Assembly (NCBI GenBank): GCA_934277435.1
Contig: CAKQUE010000003.1
Span: 1 to 64,000 of the forward strand
Origin: an uncultured Alphaproteobacteria bacterium
Lineage (GTDB): Bacteria; Pseudomonadota; Alphaproteobacteria; RF32; CAG-239
Direction of reading: 5' to 3'
DNA: 64,000 nucleotides
The notes below the pieces were generated by a model. That model was not told the DNA's origin, ran no database searches, and was given only the letters and a program-made list of their open reading frames with translations. Each line of letters starts with the position of its first letter. Position 1 is the first letter of the stretch. This document shows positions 1 through 6,863 of this stretch, piece after piece. The position numbers were made by a program, and so were the translations under genes.

Positions 1-118
1 CTGCGCTGGCGCTTCGCCGCTGCGTCCTCGCTCGGCTGTGCCTCACCGGCGTATTTACATCCGCCTCTCGTCCTGGTCGAACCCTCTTTTTCGGGTTCAA
101 ATCCCTTACCCGTCAGAA
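1..118. other. GC-rich unassigned segment at window edge
   Basis: This stretch is clearly more GC-rich than the surrounding DNA and holds no credible reading frame. It contains a short inverted repeat, gaaccc (89-94) with gggttc (103-108), and a T-arm-like string ggttcaaatccc at 104-115. No acceptor stem, anticodon arm or CCA end can be assembled around it, so it is not called a tRNA. It could be a dispersed repeat or the end of an element that lies outside the window. Nothing more can be supported. Confidence 0.3.
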
Positions 119-119
119 T

Positions 120-155
120 AACAAAAAAGCCCGTCTAAAGACGAGCTTTTTTGTT
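120..155. terminator. Bidirectional terminator beside tRNA-Ser
   Basis: Inverted repeat: AACAAAAAAGC followed by CGTC, a short loop, GACG and GCTTTTTTGTT. The A-tract on one side and T-tract on the other let it end transcription from either strand. It lies directly 3' of the minus-strand tRNA-Ser. Confidence 0.75.
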
Positions 156-157
156 AT

Positions 158-248
158 TGGCGGATAGAGAGGGATTCGAACCCTCGATACCCTTTAGAGG
201 TATACACGATTTCCAATCGTGCGCCTTAGGCCACTCGGCCATCTATCC
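158..248 (-). tRNA. tRNA-Ser (anticodon GGA)
   Basis: Read on the minus strand this folds as a class II tRNA of 91 nt with encoded CCA. The acceptor stem is GGATAGA with TCTATCC, the discriminator is G, and the T loop is in the context GGTTCGAATCC. The anticodon stem CACGA/TCGTG encloses the loop TTGGAAA, giving anticodon GGA, which decodes UCC and UCU. A long variable arm (TACCTCTAAAGGGTA) is present, as expected for tRNA-Ser. Confidence 0.97.
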
Positions 249-307
249 AAAACAATCGGTATATTAACCGATTATTTTTGTTTCGCAACACTTTTTTGTA
301 AAAATTA

Positions 308-760
308 TCAATAATAAGGGATAATTCTTGATGGGTTGCCGTTAATTAACATACATCTTTGACCGGCGGCAATCAAATTATCTGTACCTTGAGTTACGCT
401 GTAAGTTTGACCGTTGTCAGTTCTAACCACATATTCATAACCACCTTGTGACATAATTCCCTTTTCGGCTGCATTACCTACCAACGCGCCGGCAGCCGCT
501 CCGCCAATAGCACCCAAAATAGAAGCACTGCTGCCGTGACCAATGGTTGAACCGGCAACACCACCAGCTACGCCGCCCAAAACAGTTCCGGTTCCGCCAC
601 TGCTGTTTACATTAACCGAACGAACGGATAAAACCGTGCAAGGAAAAGCGCTGCTGGTTTGTCCAACTGACGAATAGCCATAATCATTGCTTCCAATGCT
701 AGGGGCGCAAGCAGCCATAGCTAACAAAGCTGGCAATAAAATTGATAATTTGTTTGTCAT
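308..760 (-). CDS. Glycine-zipper outer-membrane lipoprotein (SlyB/Pcp-like)
   Basis: Predicted lipoprotein of 150 aa. An N-terminal signal ends in the lipobox-like MAAC, giving a lipidated Cys at about residue 18. The centre (about residues 55-100) is a Gly/Ala-rich glycine zipper (VLGGVAGGVAGSTIGHG and AIGGAAAGALVGNAAE) typical of the 17-kDa antigen/SlyB 2TM family. The C-terminal part is a small soluble domain ending in PYY. Family members sit in the outer membrane and are linked to envelope integrity; an exact role cannot be read from sequence. The gene is monocistronic and diverges from asnS. The ATG is preceded by AGGAG. Confidence 0.8.
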   Translation of the reverse strand: MTNKLSILLPALLAMAACAPSIGSNDYGYSSVGQTSSAFPCTVLSVRSVNVNSSGGTGTVLGGVAGGVAGSTIGHGSSASILGAIGGAAAGALVGNAAEKGIMSQGGYEYVVRTDNGQTYSVTQGTDNLIAAGQRCMLINGNPSRIIPYY

Positions 761-789
761 CTTGATTCTCCTAAATTAAACTAGCTACA

Positions 790-817
790 TAATTATCTAT
801 AAGAAAACATTTGTCAA
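790..817 (-). promoter_or_regulatory. Predicted sigma-70-type promoter of the glycine-zipper lipoprotein gene
   Basis: On the minus strand a perfect -35 TTGACA (817-812) is followed after 16 nt by TAATTA (795-790). It partly interleaves with the asnS promoter on the other strand. Confidence 0.5.
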
Positions 818-820
818 GAC

Positions 821-849
821 TGGACAATTAAAGATGAATGTTATATAGT
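821..849 (+). promoter_or_regulatory. Predicted promoter of the asnS operon
   Basis: -35 TGGACA (821-826), 17-nt spacer, -10 TATAGT (844-849). The asnS ATG is at 887 with a GAGGG ribosome site just upstream. Confidence 0.5.
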
Positions 850-886
850 GCAAAAGATTTTGTAAATTTATTAATTAGAGGGTAAA

Positions 887-2275
887 ATGTTAAAAAGAAC
901 TAAAATCAAACAACTGCTCGCCTCTGAGACAACTCAAGATGAAGTTCTGCTCAAGGGCTGGGTTAAAACAAAACGTGATTCTAAAGATTTTTCTTTTATA
1001 GAAGTTAATGATGGCTCATGCCTAAAAAATATTCAGGTTATCGCCAATAATACCCTATCTAATTATAATGATGTTAAAAAACTGACTACCGGCTCATCTG
1101 TGGCTATTATCGGCGCGTTGGTGGAATCTGCCGGCGGCAAGCAAAAATATGAAGTGGTGGCAAAAGAAGTGACAATTTATAGTGTTGCTCCCGATGATTA
1201 TCCTTTGCAAAAGAAAGGTATGACCGACGAATTTTTACGCACAGTTGCACACCTGCGCCCGCGTACCAACAAATACGGTGCCGCTTTCCGCGTACGTTCT
1301 CGTTTGTCGTATGCTATTCACAATTTTTTCCAGAGCCGCGGTTTTGATTATGTGCATACCCCGCTTATTACTGCTTCTGACTGCGAAGGCGCCGGCGAAA
1401 TGTTCCAAGTAACAACATTAGACTTGAAAAATCCGCCGAAACTGCCAAATGGAGAAATCGATTACAGTAAAGACTTTTTTGGCAAAGAAGCTCGTTTGAC
1501 GGTTTCTGGACAATTGAACGGCGAGATGTTTGCCTGCGCTTTGGGAGACATTTATACATTTGGTCCGACTTTCCGCGCCGAAAACTCAAACACTCAGCGC
1601 CATGCCGCCGAATTTTGGATGATTGAGCCGGAAATGGCTTTTGCAGATTTGTCTGATGATATGGATTTGGCTGAAGATATGGTGCGTTATTGCGTTAAAG
1701 ATATTATGGAGAACTGTGCTGATGATTTGGATTTGTTTGAAAAATTCGTTGACCCGACTTTGAAATCCACACTTTCAAACATTGTAGAAAACGGTTTTGC
1801 TCGTATCACATATTCAGAAGCAATTGAAATTATGAAAAAGTCTGGTCGCAAATTTGAATATGAACCGGAATACGGCATTGATTTGCAAACCGAACATGAG
1901 AGATTTTTAGCTGAAGAACACTTCAAGCGTCCGGTTATTGTGCGCGATTATCCAAAAGAAATCAAAGCGTTTTATATGCGCTTAAATGATGATGGTAAAA
2001 CCGTGGCCGCTATGGATGTTTTAGTTCCGAGAATTGGTGAGCTTATCGGCGGTTCACAGCGTGAAGACCGCTATGACGTTTTGGTATCACGTATCAAAGA
2101 TCTTGGTATGGATATTGAAAACTATTCTTGGTATTTGGATTCCCGCAAATATGGTAGTGTTCCGCACGCCGGATTCGGTTTAGGGTTTGAGCGTATGATG
2201 ATGTTGGTAACCGGTATTGCCAATATTCGAGATACGATTCCGTTCCCGCGTACTCCGAAATCGATTAGTTTTTAA
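887..2275 (+). CDS. asnS: Asparagine--tRNA ligase
   Basis: Charges tRNA-Asn with asparagine in the cytoplasm. The 462-aa protein has the expected class IIb architecture: an N-terminal OB-fold anticodon-binding domain (about residues 15-110) and a C-terminal catalytic domain. Class II motif 2 is visible in FRAENSNTQRHAAEFWMIEPE and motif 3 in GFGLGFERMMML near the C-terminus. The length is normal for bacterial AsnRS (about 465 aa). The motif 2 form with His-Ala-Ala-Glu-Phe fits AsnRS rather than AspRS. It is the first gene of a tight plus-strand run with a secreted protein, rpoH and prmC. Confidence 0.97.
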   Translation: MLKRTKIKQLLASETTQDEVLLKGWVKTKRDSKDFSFIEVNDGSCLKNIQVIANNTLSNYNDVKKLTTGSSVAIIGALVESAGGKQKYEVVAKEVTIYSVAPDDYPLQKKGMTDEFLRTVAHLRPRTNKYGAAFRVRSRLSYAIHNFFQSRGFDYVHTPLITASDCEGAGEMFQVTTLDLKNPPKLPNGEIDYSKDFFGKEARLTVSGQLNGEMFACALGDIYTFGPTFRAENSNTQRHAAEFWMIEPEMAFADLSDDMDLAEDMVRYCVKDIMENCADDLDLFEKFVDPTLKSTLSNIVENGFARITYSEAIEIMKKSGRKFEYEPEYGIDLQTEHERFLAEEHFKRPVIVRDYPKEIKAFYMRLNDDGKTVAAMDVLVPRIGELIGGSQREDRYDVLVSRIKDLGMDIENYSWYLDSRKYGSVPHAGFGLGFERMMMLVTGIANIRDTIPFPRTPKSISF

Positions 2276-2284
2276 GGAAAAAAT

Positions 2285-2926
2285 ATGAATAAAAGTCTGT
2301 TTGCTTTTCTGACATTTACAGCTGTGTTATCTGGCGTTTTTAGTGAGGCTAATGCTGAAGAATTTATTCGCTATGGTGTAGTTACTAATGAAATTAAACC
2401 GGTTGAACTAAAAAAGGAAGATGATGTTTTTGATACAAGTACTGATATCAAACCATTGACAGTAAGAATGTCAGAAAGCGAACGGCAGCAGGAAAATAAT
2501 TCGGATTTGGATTATATAGAAGAAGATTTTCACCTCCCTGATTTGCCATGCGATTCTAAAAACCTCAAACGACAAGTTGAAAATTTTATTCTCAATAGTT
2601 TGCAAGAAAAAAGCGCTAGGTCGGTTATTCAAAAGCGTGAGCGTATTTTAATGGTTAGAAATATGCCGGATTTTGAAGATGTTACCGACCAAAAAATTGA
2701 TGCAAAAAAAGATTTCTATGCTGCTTCGGCAGATGCTTTTTTGCGTATCAACGAACATCGGGAAATCAAACATATTTGCAAATCATCAAATGAAACCGCC
2801 GAAAATAATTTTAAAAATGTTTACGTTATTATTTACCCATATTTGAATTTCTATAAAATTGTGGTTACCAATCTGATGACTTCTACAGAAAATTTGGATA
2901 ACGCGTCATTTATTTATAACTGGTGA
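2285..2926 (+). CDS. Secreted protein of unknown function
   Basis: I do not recognise a family. The 213-aa product starts with a clear signal peptide (MNKSLFAFLTFTAVLSGVF, cleavage likely after ANA at about residue 24), so the mature protein is probably periplasmic. The mature part is charged; residues 90-150 look helical (RQVENFILNSLQEK) and the C-terminal 40 residues look like beta structure. One pair of Cys (about residues 89 and 164) could form a disulfide. It starts 9 nt after asnS with AAGGA upstream, and its stop codon overlaps the rpoH start (GTGA), so it is translationally coupled to a heat-shock sigma factor. Confidence 0.75.
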   Translation: MNKSLFAFLTFTAVLSGVFSEANAEEFIRYGVVTNEIKPVELKKEDDVFDTSTDIKPLTVRMSESERQQENNSDLDYIEEDFHLPDLPCDSKNLKRQVENFILNSLQEKSARSVIQKRERILMVRNMPDFEDVTDQKIDAKKDFYAASADAFLRINEHREIKHICKSSNETAENNFKNVYVIIYPYLNFYKIVVTNLMTSTENLDNASFIYNW

Positions 2927-3840
2927 TAAACGTGAGTACCGAACACAAAAATCTTGTGGTTTATGAGCCTAAAAGCAATCTTCCGGTTTTGACGGAAGAA
3001 AATAGTCTGCATGCTTATCTCGAAGAAATCCGCAAATTTCCAGTTTTGAGTGAAGAAGAAGAAAACCAGTTGCTGCATAATTTTAAAGAAAACGGAGATT
3101 TGGCGGCGGCGCAAAAGCTTATTACCTCGCATTTGCGTTTGGCGGTGAAAATTGCGCTGACCTATCGTCGTTACGGACTCCCGACAGCCGATTTGATTTC
3201 TGAAGCGAATATTGGTTTGATGCAGGCGGTGAAAAAGTTTGATATAAATAAAAATGTACGGCTTTCAACGTATGCGATTTTGTGGATTAAAGCCGCTTTG
3301 AACGATTTTGTGCTGCGTTCTTGGTCGCTTGTAAAAATTGGCACGGTGGCGGCGCAGAAAAAATTGTTTTATAATTTAGGGCGTATAAAGGCTCGCTTAG
3401 GAATTTATGAAAATAAAGAACTTGAGCCATCGGTAGTCAAACAAATTGCCCAAGAACTTGTGGTAGATGAAAAAGACGTGGTCGAGATGAATCAGCGTAT
3501 TGGCGGCGATACTTCTTTGAACACGGCTGCTCACAATAATGATGATGAGCAGGTGGAAAAAATTGATTTGCTGGCCGATAAAACTCAAAATATTGAGGGA
3601 CGTCTTGAGCAAAAACAAGAAGCCGAGGTGCGTCGTAAAATTTTACAGACCTGCTTGGCTAAACTGAACGACCGCGAACAATATATTGTCAAAAACAGAA
3701 TGCTAACAGACACGCCGCAAACTTTGGAAGATATCGGCGCCAAATTTAATATCAGCCGCGAGCGTGTGCGCCAAATAGAGAAAAAAGCTTTTGAAAAACT
3801 TTCGGCAGAAGTAAAGGCTGCCATGTCTTCGGCGGCTTAA
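2923..3840 (+). CDS. rpoH: RNA polymerase sigma-32 factor RpoH
   Basis: Heat-shock sigma factor that directs RNA polymerase to chaperone and protease promoters. The 305-aa protein has sigma-70 region 1.2/2 (about residues 20-140, including HLRLAVKIALTYRRYGL and the region 2.4-like LSTYAILWIKAALNDF), an RpoH box (QKKLFYNL, about residue 145), and a region 4 helix-turn-helix (TLEDIGAKFNISRERVRQIE). The length is normal for the family. The start used is GTG at 2923; a second GTG at 2932 is possible. Neither has a strong ribosome site, suggesting coupling to the upstream gene. A dnaK gene with a matching promoter lies at 18538. Confidence 0.95.
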   Translation: MINVSTEHKNLVVYEPKSNLPVLTEENSLHAYLEEIRKFPVLSEEEENQLLHNFKENGDLAAAQKLITSHLRLAVKIALTYRRYGLPTADLISEANIGLMQAVKKFDINKNVRLSTYAILWIKAALNDFVLRSWSLVKIGTVAAQKKLFYNLGRIKARLGIYENKELEPSVVKQIAQELVVDEKDVVEMNQRIGGDTSLNTAAHNNDDEQVEKIDLLADKTQNIEGRLEQKQEAEVRRKILQTCLAKLNDREQYIVKNRMLTDTPQTLEDIGAKFNISRERVRQIEKKAFEKLSAEVKAAMSSAA

Positions 3841-3843
3841 AAT

Positions 3844-4692
3844 ATGGATTTTTTTAGTGACATTGTCGCCAAATTGGCGCAAGAAAAAGTAGTTAGTCCG
3901 CGTTTGGAGGCGAGGGAAATTTTTGCATTTGTTTTACAAAAGGACATTGCAGAAATCTACTCCGGCTGCGAAGTAAATTATGAACAAAAACAACAAATTG
4001 AAAAGTTGGTAAAAAAACGCTTGTCGCATTGTCCGCTGGATAAAATCCTTGGCAAAAAAGGTTTTTATAAAAATGAGTTTATCACTAATGAAAACGTGCT
4101 GTCACCGCGTCCGGATACAGAAGTTTTAGTTGAAAAAGCGCTTGAACTTTTGCCTTTGGATAGCACCGGAAAAATTTTGGATTTAGGAACAGGCAGCGGG
4201 TGTATCATAGAATCTATTTTGCTGGAAAGAAAAAAAATGCAGGGCGTAGCTGTGGATATTTCTGCCCAAGCCTTGCAAACAGCCCAAAAAAACGCCGCAA
4301 ATCTAAATTTGCAGAACAGACTGAATTTTATCAACGCCGGCTGGTTTGATAAAGATTTTTTGCAGCATTTTCCAACTCCGTTTCAAATGGTTGTGTCTAA
4401 TCCGCCGTATATTCCGCGTTTGGAGATTGAACAGCTGGAACCGGAGGTTAAAAACTATGACCCAATGTTGGCTTTAGATGGCGGAAACAGCGGCTATGAT
4501 TGCTATGAAAAAATAGCCGAACTGGCACCGTTTTTGCTGGCTGATAACGCCTATATTTTGTTGGAAGTAGGGCAGGGGCAGGCACACCATGTGGCGCAAA
4601 TTTTTATGGCCAAACAACTAGAGCTGTATGGTATTGTGCCGGATTTAGCCGGTATTGAACGTTGTGTAATTTTGCAAAAAAAAGTTGCATAA
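3844..4692 (+). CDS. prmC: Release factor glutamine N5-methyltransferase PrmC (HemK)
   Basis: Methylates the Gln of the GGQ motif in RF1 and RF2 using S-adenosylmethionine. The 282-aa protein has the N-terminal helical domain (residues 1-85) and a Rossmann methyltransferase domain with motif I (ILDLGTGSGCI) and the diagnostic NPPY substrate-binding motif (VVSNPPYIPR). It starts 3 nt after rpoH. Its substrate RF2 is encoded at 49413 in the same window. The order prmC then DUF4167 is common in alphaproteobacteria. Confidence 0.95.
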   Translation: MDFFSDIVAKLAQEKVVSPRLEAREIFAFVLQKDIAEIYSGCEVNYEQKQQIEKLVKKRLSHCPLDKILGKKGFYKNEFITNENVLSPRPDTEVLVEKALELLPLDSTGKILDLGTGSGCIIESILLERKKMQGVAVDISAQALQTAQKNAANLNLQNRLNFINAGWFDKDFLQHFPTPFQMVVSNPPYIPRLEIEQLEPEVKNYDPMLALDGGNSGYDCYEKIAELAPFLLADNAYILLEVGQGQAHHVAQIFMAKQLELYGIVPDLAGIERCVILQKKVA

Positions 4693-4762
4693 TTTTTTTA
4701 TAATGGGTATATAAAAAATATCGGATATCTTCTGTTCGTCCGAAAATTTGTTTAATTAAAGC

Positions 4763-4781
4763 ACCGATTAATCGGTTTTTT
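4763..4781 (+). terminator. Weak intrinsic terminator after prmC
   Basis: Palindrome ACCGATTAATCGGT followed by a run of Ts. The stem is only about 5 bp, so termination may be partial. Confidence 0.4.
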
Positions 4782-4795
4782 AGAATGGTTTTTAT

Positions 4796-5395
4796 ATGAA
4801 AAAAATAAACAATAACAATAAGTTTCGTGGAAATACGATATATTCCCTTAATTATAAGTTTGATAGCGTCAGCTCTGCCGGAAAATTGAGCGGTACGGCT
4901 TTAGATTTGATAAAAAAATATAATGAGCTGGCAAAAGAGGCTCACAACAACGGCGACTATGTGCAAATGGAAGTTTTTCGCCAATATGCCGAGCATTATC
5001 GCAAAATCGTGACAGAAATCAACGAGCGCAAAAATCAAAACAAAGATAACGCAGGGGAGCAAAATAACTCACAAAATCAGGCTACTGAGCAGTCTGCCGA
5101 AGAAACAGCAGAAATTCAGCCGGCCGAAAATAATAGCGCTGAAACTCCAGAAAATAATTTGGTTGAAACCGAAGCTGCAGCCCCGCAGAGCGTGGCAGAA
5201 ACAGAAGCAAAGAAAACTGCAGAAAAGCCAAGAAAAAGACGTAGCTTTACGGTGGTTGATGTTTCGGCCAAAGAAAATACCGCTGCGGCGGATGCTGACG
5301 ATTCTTCAGCAGAGCCGGAGTCTAAACCGCGCCGTAGGGTTATTCACCGTCGTTCCGCCGAAAAGCCAGCTGAAACAGCGGCAGAAAACGCCTAG
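4796..5395 (+). CDS. DUF4167 domain protein
   Basis: The first 80 residues match the alphaproteobacterial DUF4167 domain: a basic start (KKINNNNKFRG), then a helical part with YNELAKEAHNNGDYVQMEVFRQYAEHY. The rest (residues 85-199) is low complexity, first Glu/Asn/Ala-rich and acidic, then with basic KPRKRRSF and KPRRRVIHRR patches, resembling nucleic-acid-binding tails. Function is not established; the mix of a compact domain and alternating acidic and basic tails suggests an RNA- or ribosome-associated role, which is inference. It lies downstream of prmC, its usual neighbour in this class. Confidence 0.85.
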   Translation: MKKINNNNKFRGNTIYSLNYKFDSVSSAGKLSGTALDLIKKYNELAKEAHNNGDYVQMEVFRQYAEHYRKIVTEINERKNQNKDNAGEQNNSQNQATEQSAEETAEIQPAENNSAETPENNLVETEAAAPQSVAETEAKKTAEKPRKRRSFTVVDVSAKENTAAADADDSSAEPESKPRRRVIHRRSAEKPAETAAENA

Positions 5396-5426
5396 TCAGC
5401 GATTCGTTAGGATGTTAGGTCGTGCT

Positions 5427-5852
5427 ATGAATAAACTTGAAGAAGCCTATAAAATTGCCGAAACCGAAGATGTTTCCACGCCGCCAAACAGCATTGTGCT
5501 GTATAGTATCAGCTACTTGCCGACTCGCAAAAACAAAGACGCGGCGATGGCGTATCTTGATGAGCATAAGGAATGCTATACTTTAGATGACACTCCCTGT
5601 GGAAAAAAGCTGATTGCATTAGGGTTGGAAACCGGCAGCGGTTGTCCGGATTCTGAGATTTTAAAGGTTTGGGCGTTGGCATCAAAACGCTTTATTGCGG
5701 CGGCTTCGGGGAATGTTTTGGCCTTTGTGACCGGAGCAGATCCTCGCAGCACCTTTGTTTCTGTGGAATTGCCTCATATTTTGCAAAATGAAAATATAAA
5801 GCAAATTAATGGTGAAGATAAGTTTGTTTTTGCCAAGCGTTTTAGCCGATAA
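5427..5852 (+). CDS. Small unknown protein
   Basis: A 141-aa product starting MNKLEEAYKIAE. The frame stays open further upstream, but that part overlaps the DUF4167 gene in another frame and is an arginine/lysine-rich shadow, so I place the start at ATG 5427; ATG 5412 is an alternative. Residues 20-60 have TPPNSIVLYSISYLPTRKNKD and the C-terminal half is mixed alpha/beta with PHILQNENIKQINGEDKFVFAKRFSR. Four Cys are present. No signal peptide or membrane segment is visible. I do not recognise the family. It is probably cotranscribed with the DUF4167 gene, whose stop is 32 nt upstream. Confidence 0.6.
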   Translation: MNKLEEAYKIAETEDVSTPPNSIVLYSISYLPTRKNKDAAMAYLDEHKECYTLDDTPCGKKLIALGLETGSGCPDSEILKVWALASKRFIAAASGNVLAFVTGADPRSTFVSVELPHILQNENIKQINGEDKFVFAKRFSR

Positions 5853-5960
5853 GCAAATAAAATTTAAGCAGCTCAGAAAAAGTTGTTGCTTTATGTTATA
5901 AAATTTTATATATTTTAAAATTATAGCGGTTGTGTTTGAAATGAATGTGATTGCTATTAT

Positions 5961-6183
5961 GTTCGCAAAGAAATAATTCAGAGGGCTTGTATATTGCCCG
6001 ATAAATAATATATCTCTATCTCAGCATGGCTGGGGAGTCTTACATGTATGTACAAAAAGCATTATTCGGTTCTAGTGCTTTTAAAGGTGTAAGAAATCAT
6101 TTCTGAATTATGATTTGCGAACTCCCCGACCGCTTTTGCGTTTTGAAGGTTCTAAACTTTGTGTTTAGAGCTGTTTTTTTTAA
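5961..6183 (+). ncRNA. Candidate structured non-coding RNA, class unknown (6S-like shape)
   Basis: No gene is convincing between 5853 and 6233, but the region folds strongly. A closing stem pairs gttcgcaaa (5961-5969) with tttgcgaac (6114-6122), extended by ataattcag (5973-5981) with ctgaattat (6103-6111). Inside are a hairpin gggc/gccc (5983-5986 with 5996-5999), a stem tcttaca/tgtaaga (6038-6044 with 6088-6094) and a stem aaaagca/tgctttt (6055-6061 with 6076-6082). The loop string ggggag (6032-6037) is complementary to ctcccc (6122-6127), allowing a pseudoknot or an alternative fold. A terminator hairpin with a T-run follows at 6152-6181. A long closed rod with an asymmetric central bubble resembles 6S RNA, but sequence alone does not prove the class. 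Confidence 0.6.
6152..6181 (+). terminator. Intrinsic terminator of the candidate RNA
   Basis: Stem CTAAAC (6152-6157) with GTTTAG (6163-6168), then AGCTG and nine Ts. It faces a minus-strand terminator immediately downstream. Confidence 0.7.
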
Positions 6184-6184
6184 A

Positions 6185-6216
6185 CAAAAAAAGATTACTG
6201 TTTTTGACAGTAATCT
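6185..6216 (-). terminator. Intrinsic terminator of the small membrane protein gene
   Basis: On the minus strand AGATTACTG (6216-6208) pairs with CAGTAATCT (6200-6192), followed by seven Ts (6191-6185). Confidence 0.75.
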
Positions 6217-6233
6217 TCAAATTCGGCAGCAGA

Positions 6234-6437
6234 TTAATCAGCGCAGCCATACCATTTTTCGCGATGATATTGCAAAACCTTAGCGATAATCGCGGCAACA
6301 GCGAATGCTCCGGCGCCCAAAAAACTTGCGGCAGATACAGCGAGATTGCCCATAAAACCTGCAATCCAAAACACAACAATACCTACAGCTGCAATAAACA
6401 CGCAAACATACCAAATTTTTTCCATCATAATATCCAC
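6234..6437 (-). CDS. Small two-helix membrane protein
   Basis: A 67-aa product dominated by two hydrophobic helices, about residues 7-28 (IWYVCVFIAAVGIVVFWIAG) and 33-52 (AVSAASFLGAGAFAVAAIIA), with a short charged tail (QYHREKWYGCAD). The first codon is GTG at 6437; ATG at 6428 or 6425 is equally plausible, giving MEKIWYV. A good terminator lies just downstream, which supports real expression. Function is unknown. Confidence 0.55.
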   Translation of the reverse strand: MDIMMEKIWYVCVFIAAVGIVVFWIAGFMGNLAVSAASFLGAGAFAVAAIIAKVLQYHREKWYGCAD

Positions 6438-6863
6438 GGGTTAATTTTAAGAGAGATGTCCTGTAACATATCCCGTTCTCTCTTGTTGATTAATAAAAAA
6501 ATCAAGTAACAGAAATTATGCGGAAAACATCATAAAAACGCGGTAAACGTAATAAGACAAAATCACACACTAATAACCATAATACTTGAAAAACGTATTT
6601 AGTTTAGCATAAAAAACATTTTTCCGCAAGAAAAAATAAAAAGGAATCTTGAGTTTATTTTCAACTCGCAGTCCTCTTATTTTTGCAGCCATTCTTGCCA
6701 CCACATCCAAGTATTGTTACAAAATTGTGACAAAACCGCACAAACTTAAATAATTATTGAATTTTGGCTTAAAATCAGCTAAACTAGAGGCACTAGAAGT
6801 AGTGTGTGTAAAAAATGATTGTTTTTTACATATATTGATTTAACAAACTTAAGGAGACGTGTG
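6438..6863. other. AT-rich intergenic region
   Basis: No convincing gene. It holds an inverted repeat (AGAGAGA near 6450 with TCTCTCT near 6477) just upstream of the small membrane protein, a Trp-rich micro-frame on the minus strand (6677-6706), and a candidate promoter for the downstream gene at 6757-6785. The rest is plain AT-rich sequence. Confidence 0.5.
6757..6785 (+). promoter_or_regulatory. Candidate promoter of the Cys-rich secreted protein gene
   Basis: -35 TTGAAT (6757-6762), 17-nt spacer, -10 TAAACT (6780-6785). The leader to the ATG at 6864 is about 70 nt. Confidence 0.35.

Noticed and set aside
88..118. tRNA-like T arm at the left edge
   Set aside because: The stem is too short and no acceptor, D or anticodon arm can be built around it.
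5163..5426. Upstream part of a 229-codon frame ending at 5852
   Set aside because: Overlaps the DUF4167 gene in another frame and is an Arg/Lys-rich shadow; the real gene starts near 5427.
5961..6183. tmRNA, SRP RNA or RNase P RNA as identity of the structured RNA
   Set aside because: No tRNA-like domain or tag peptide, no SRP GGAAGCAG-type loop and no RNase P core strings are present.
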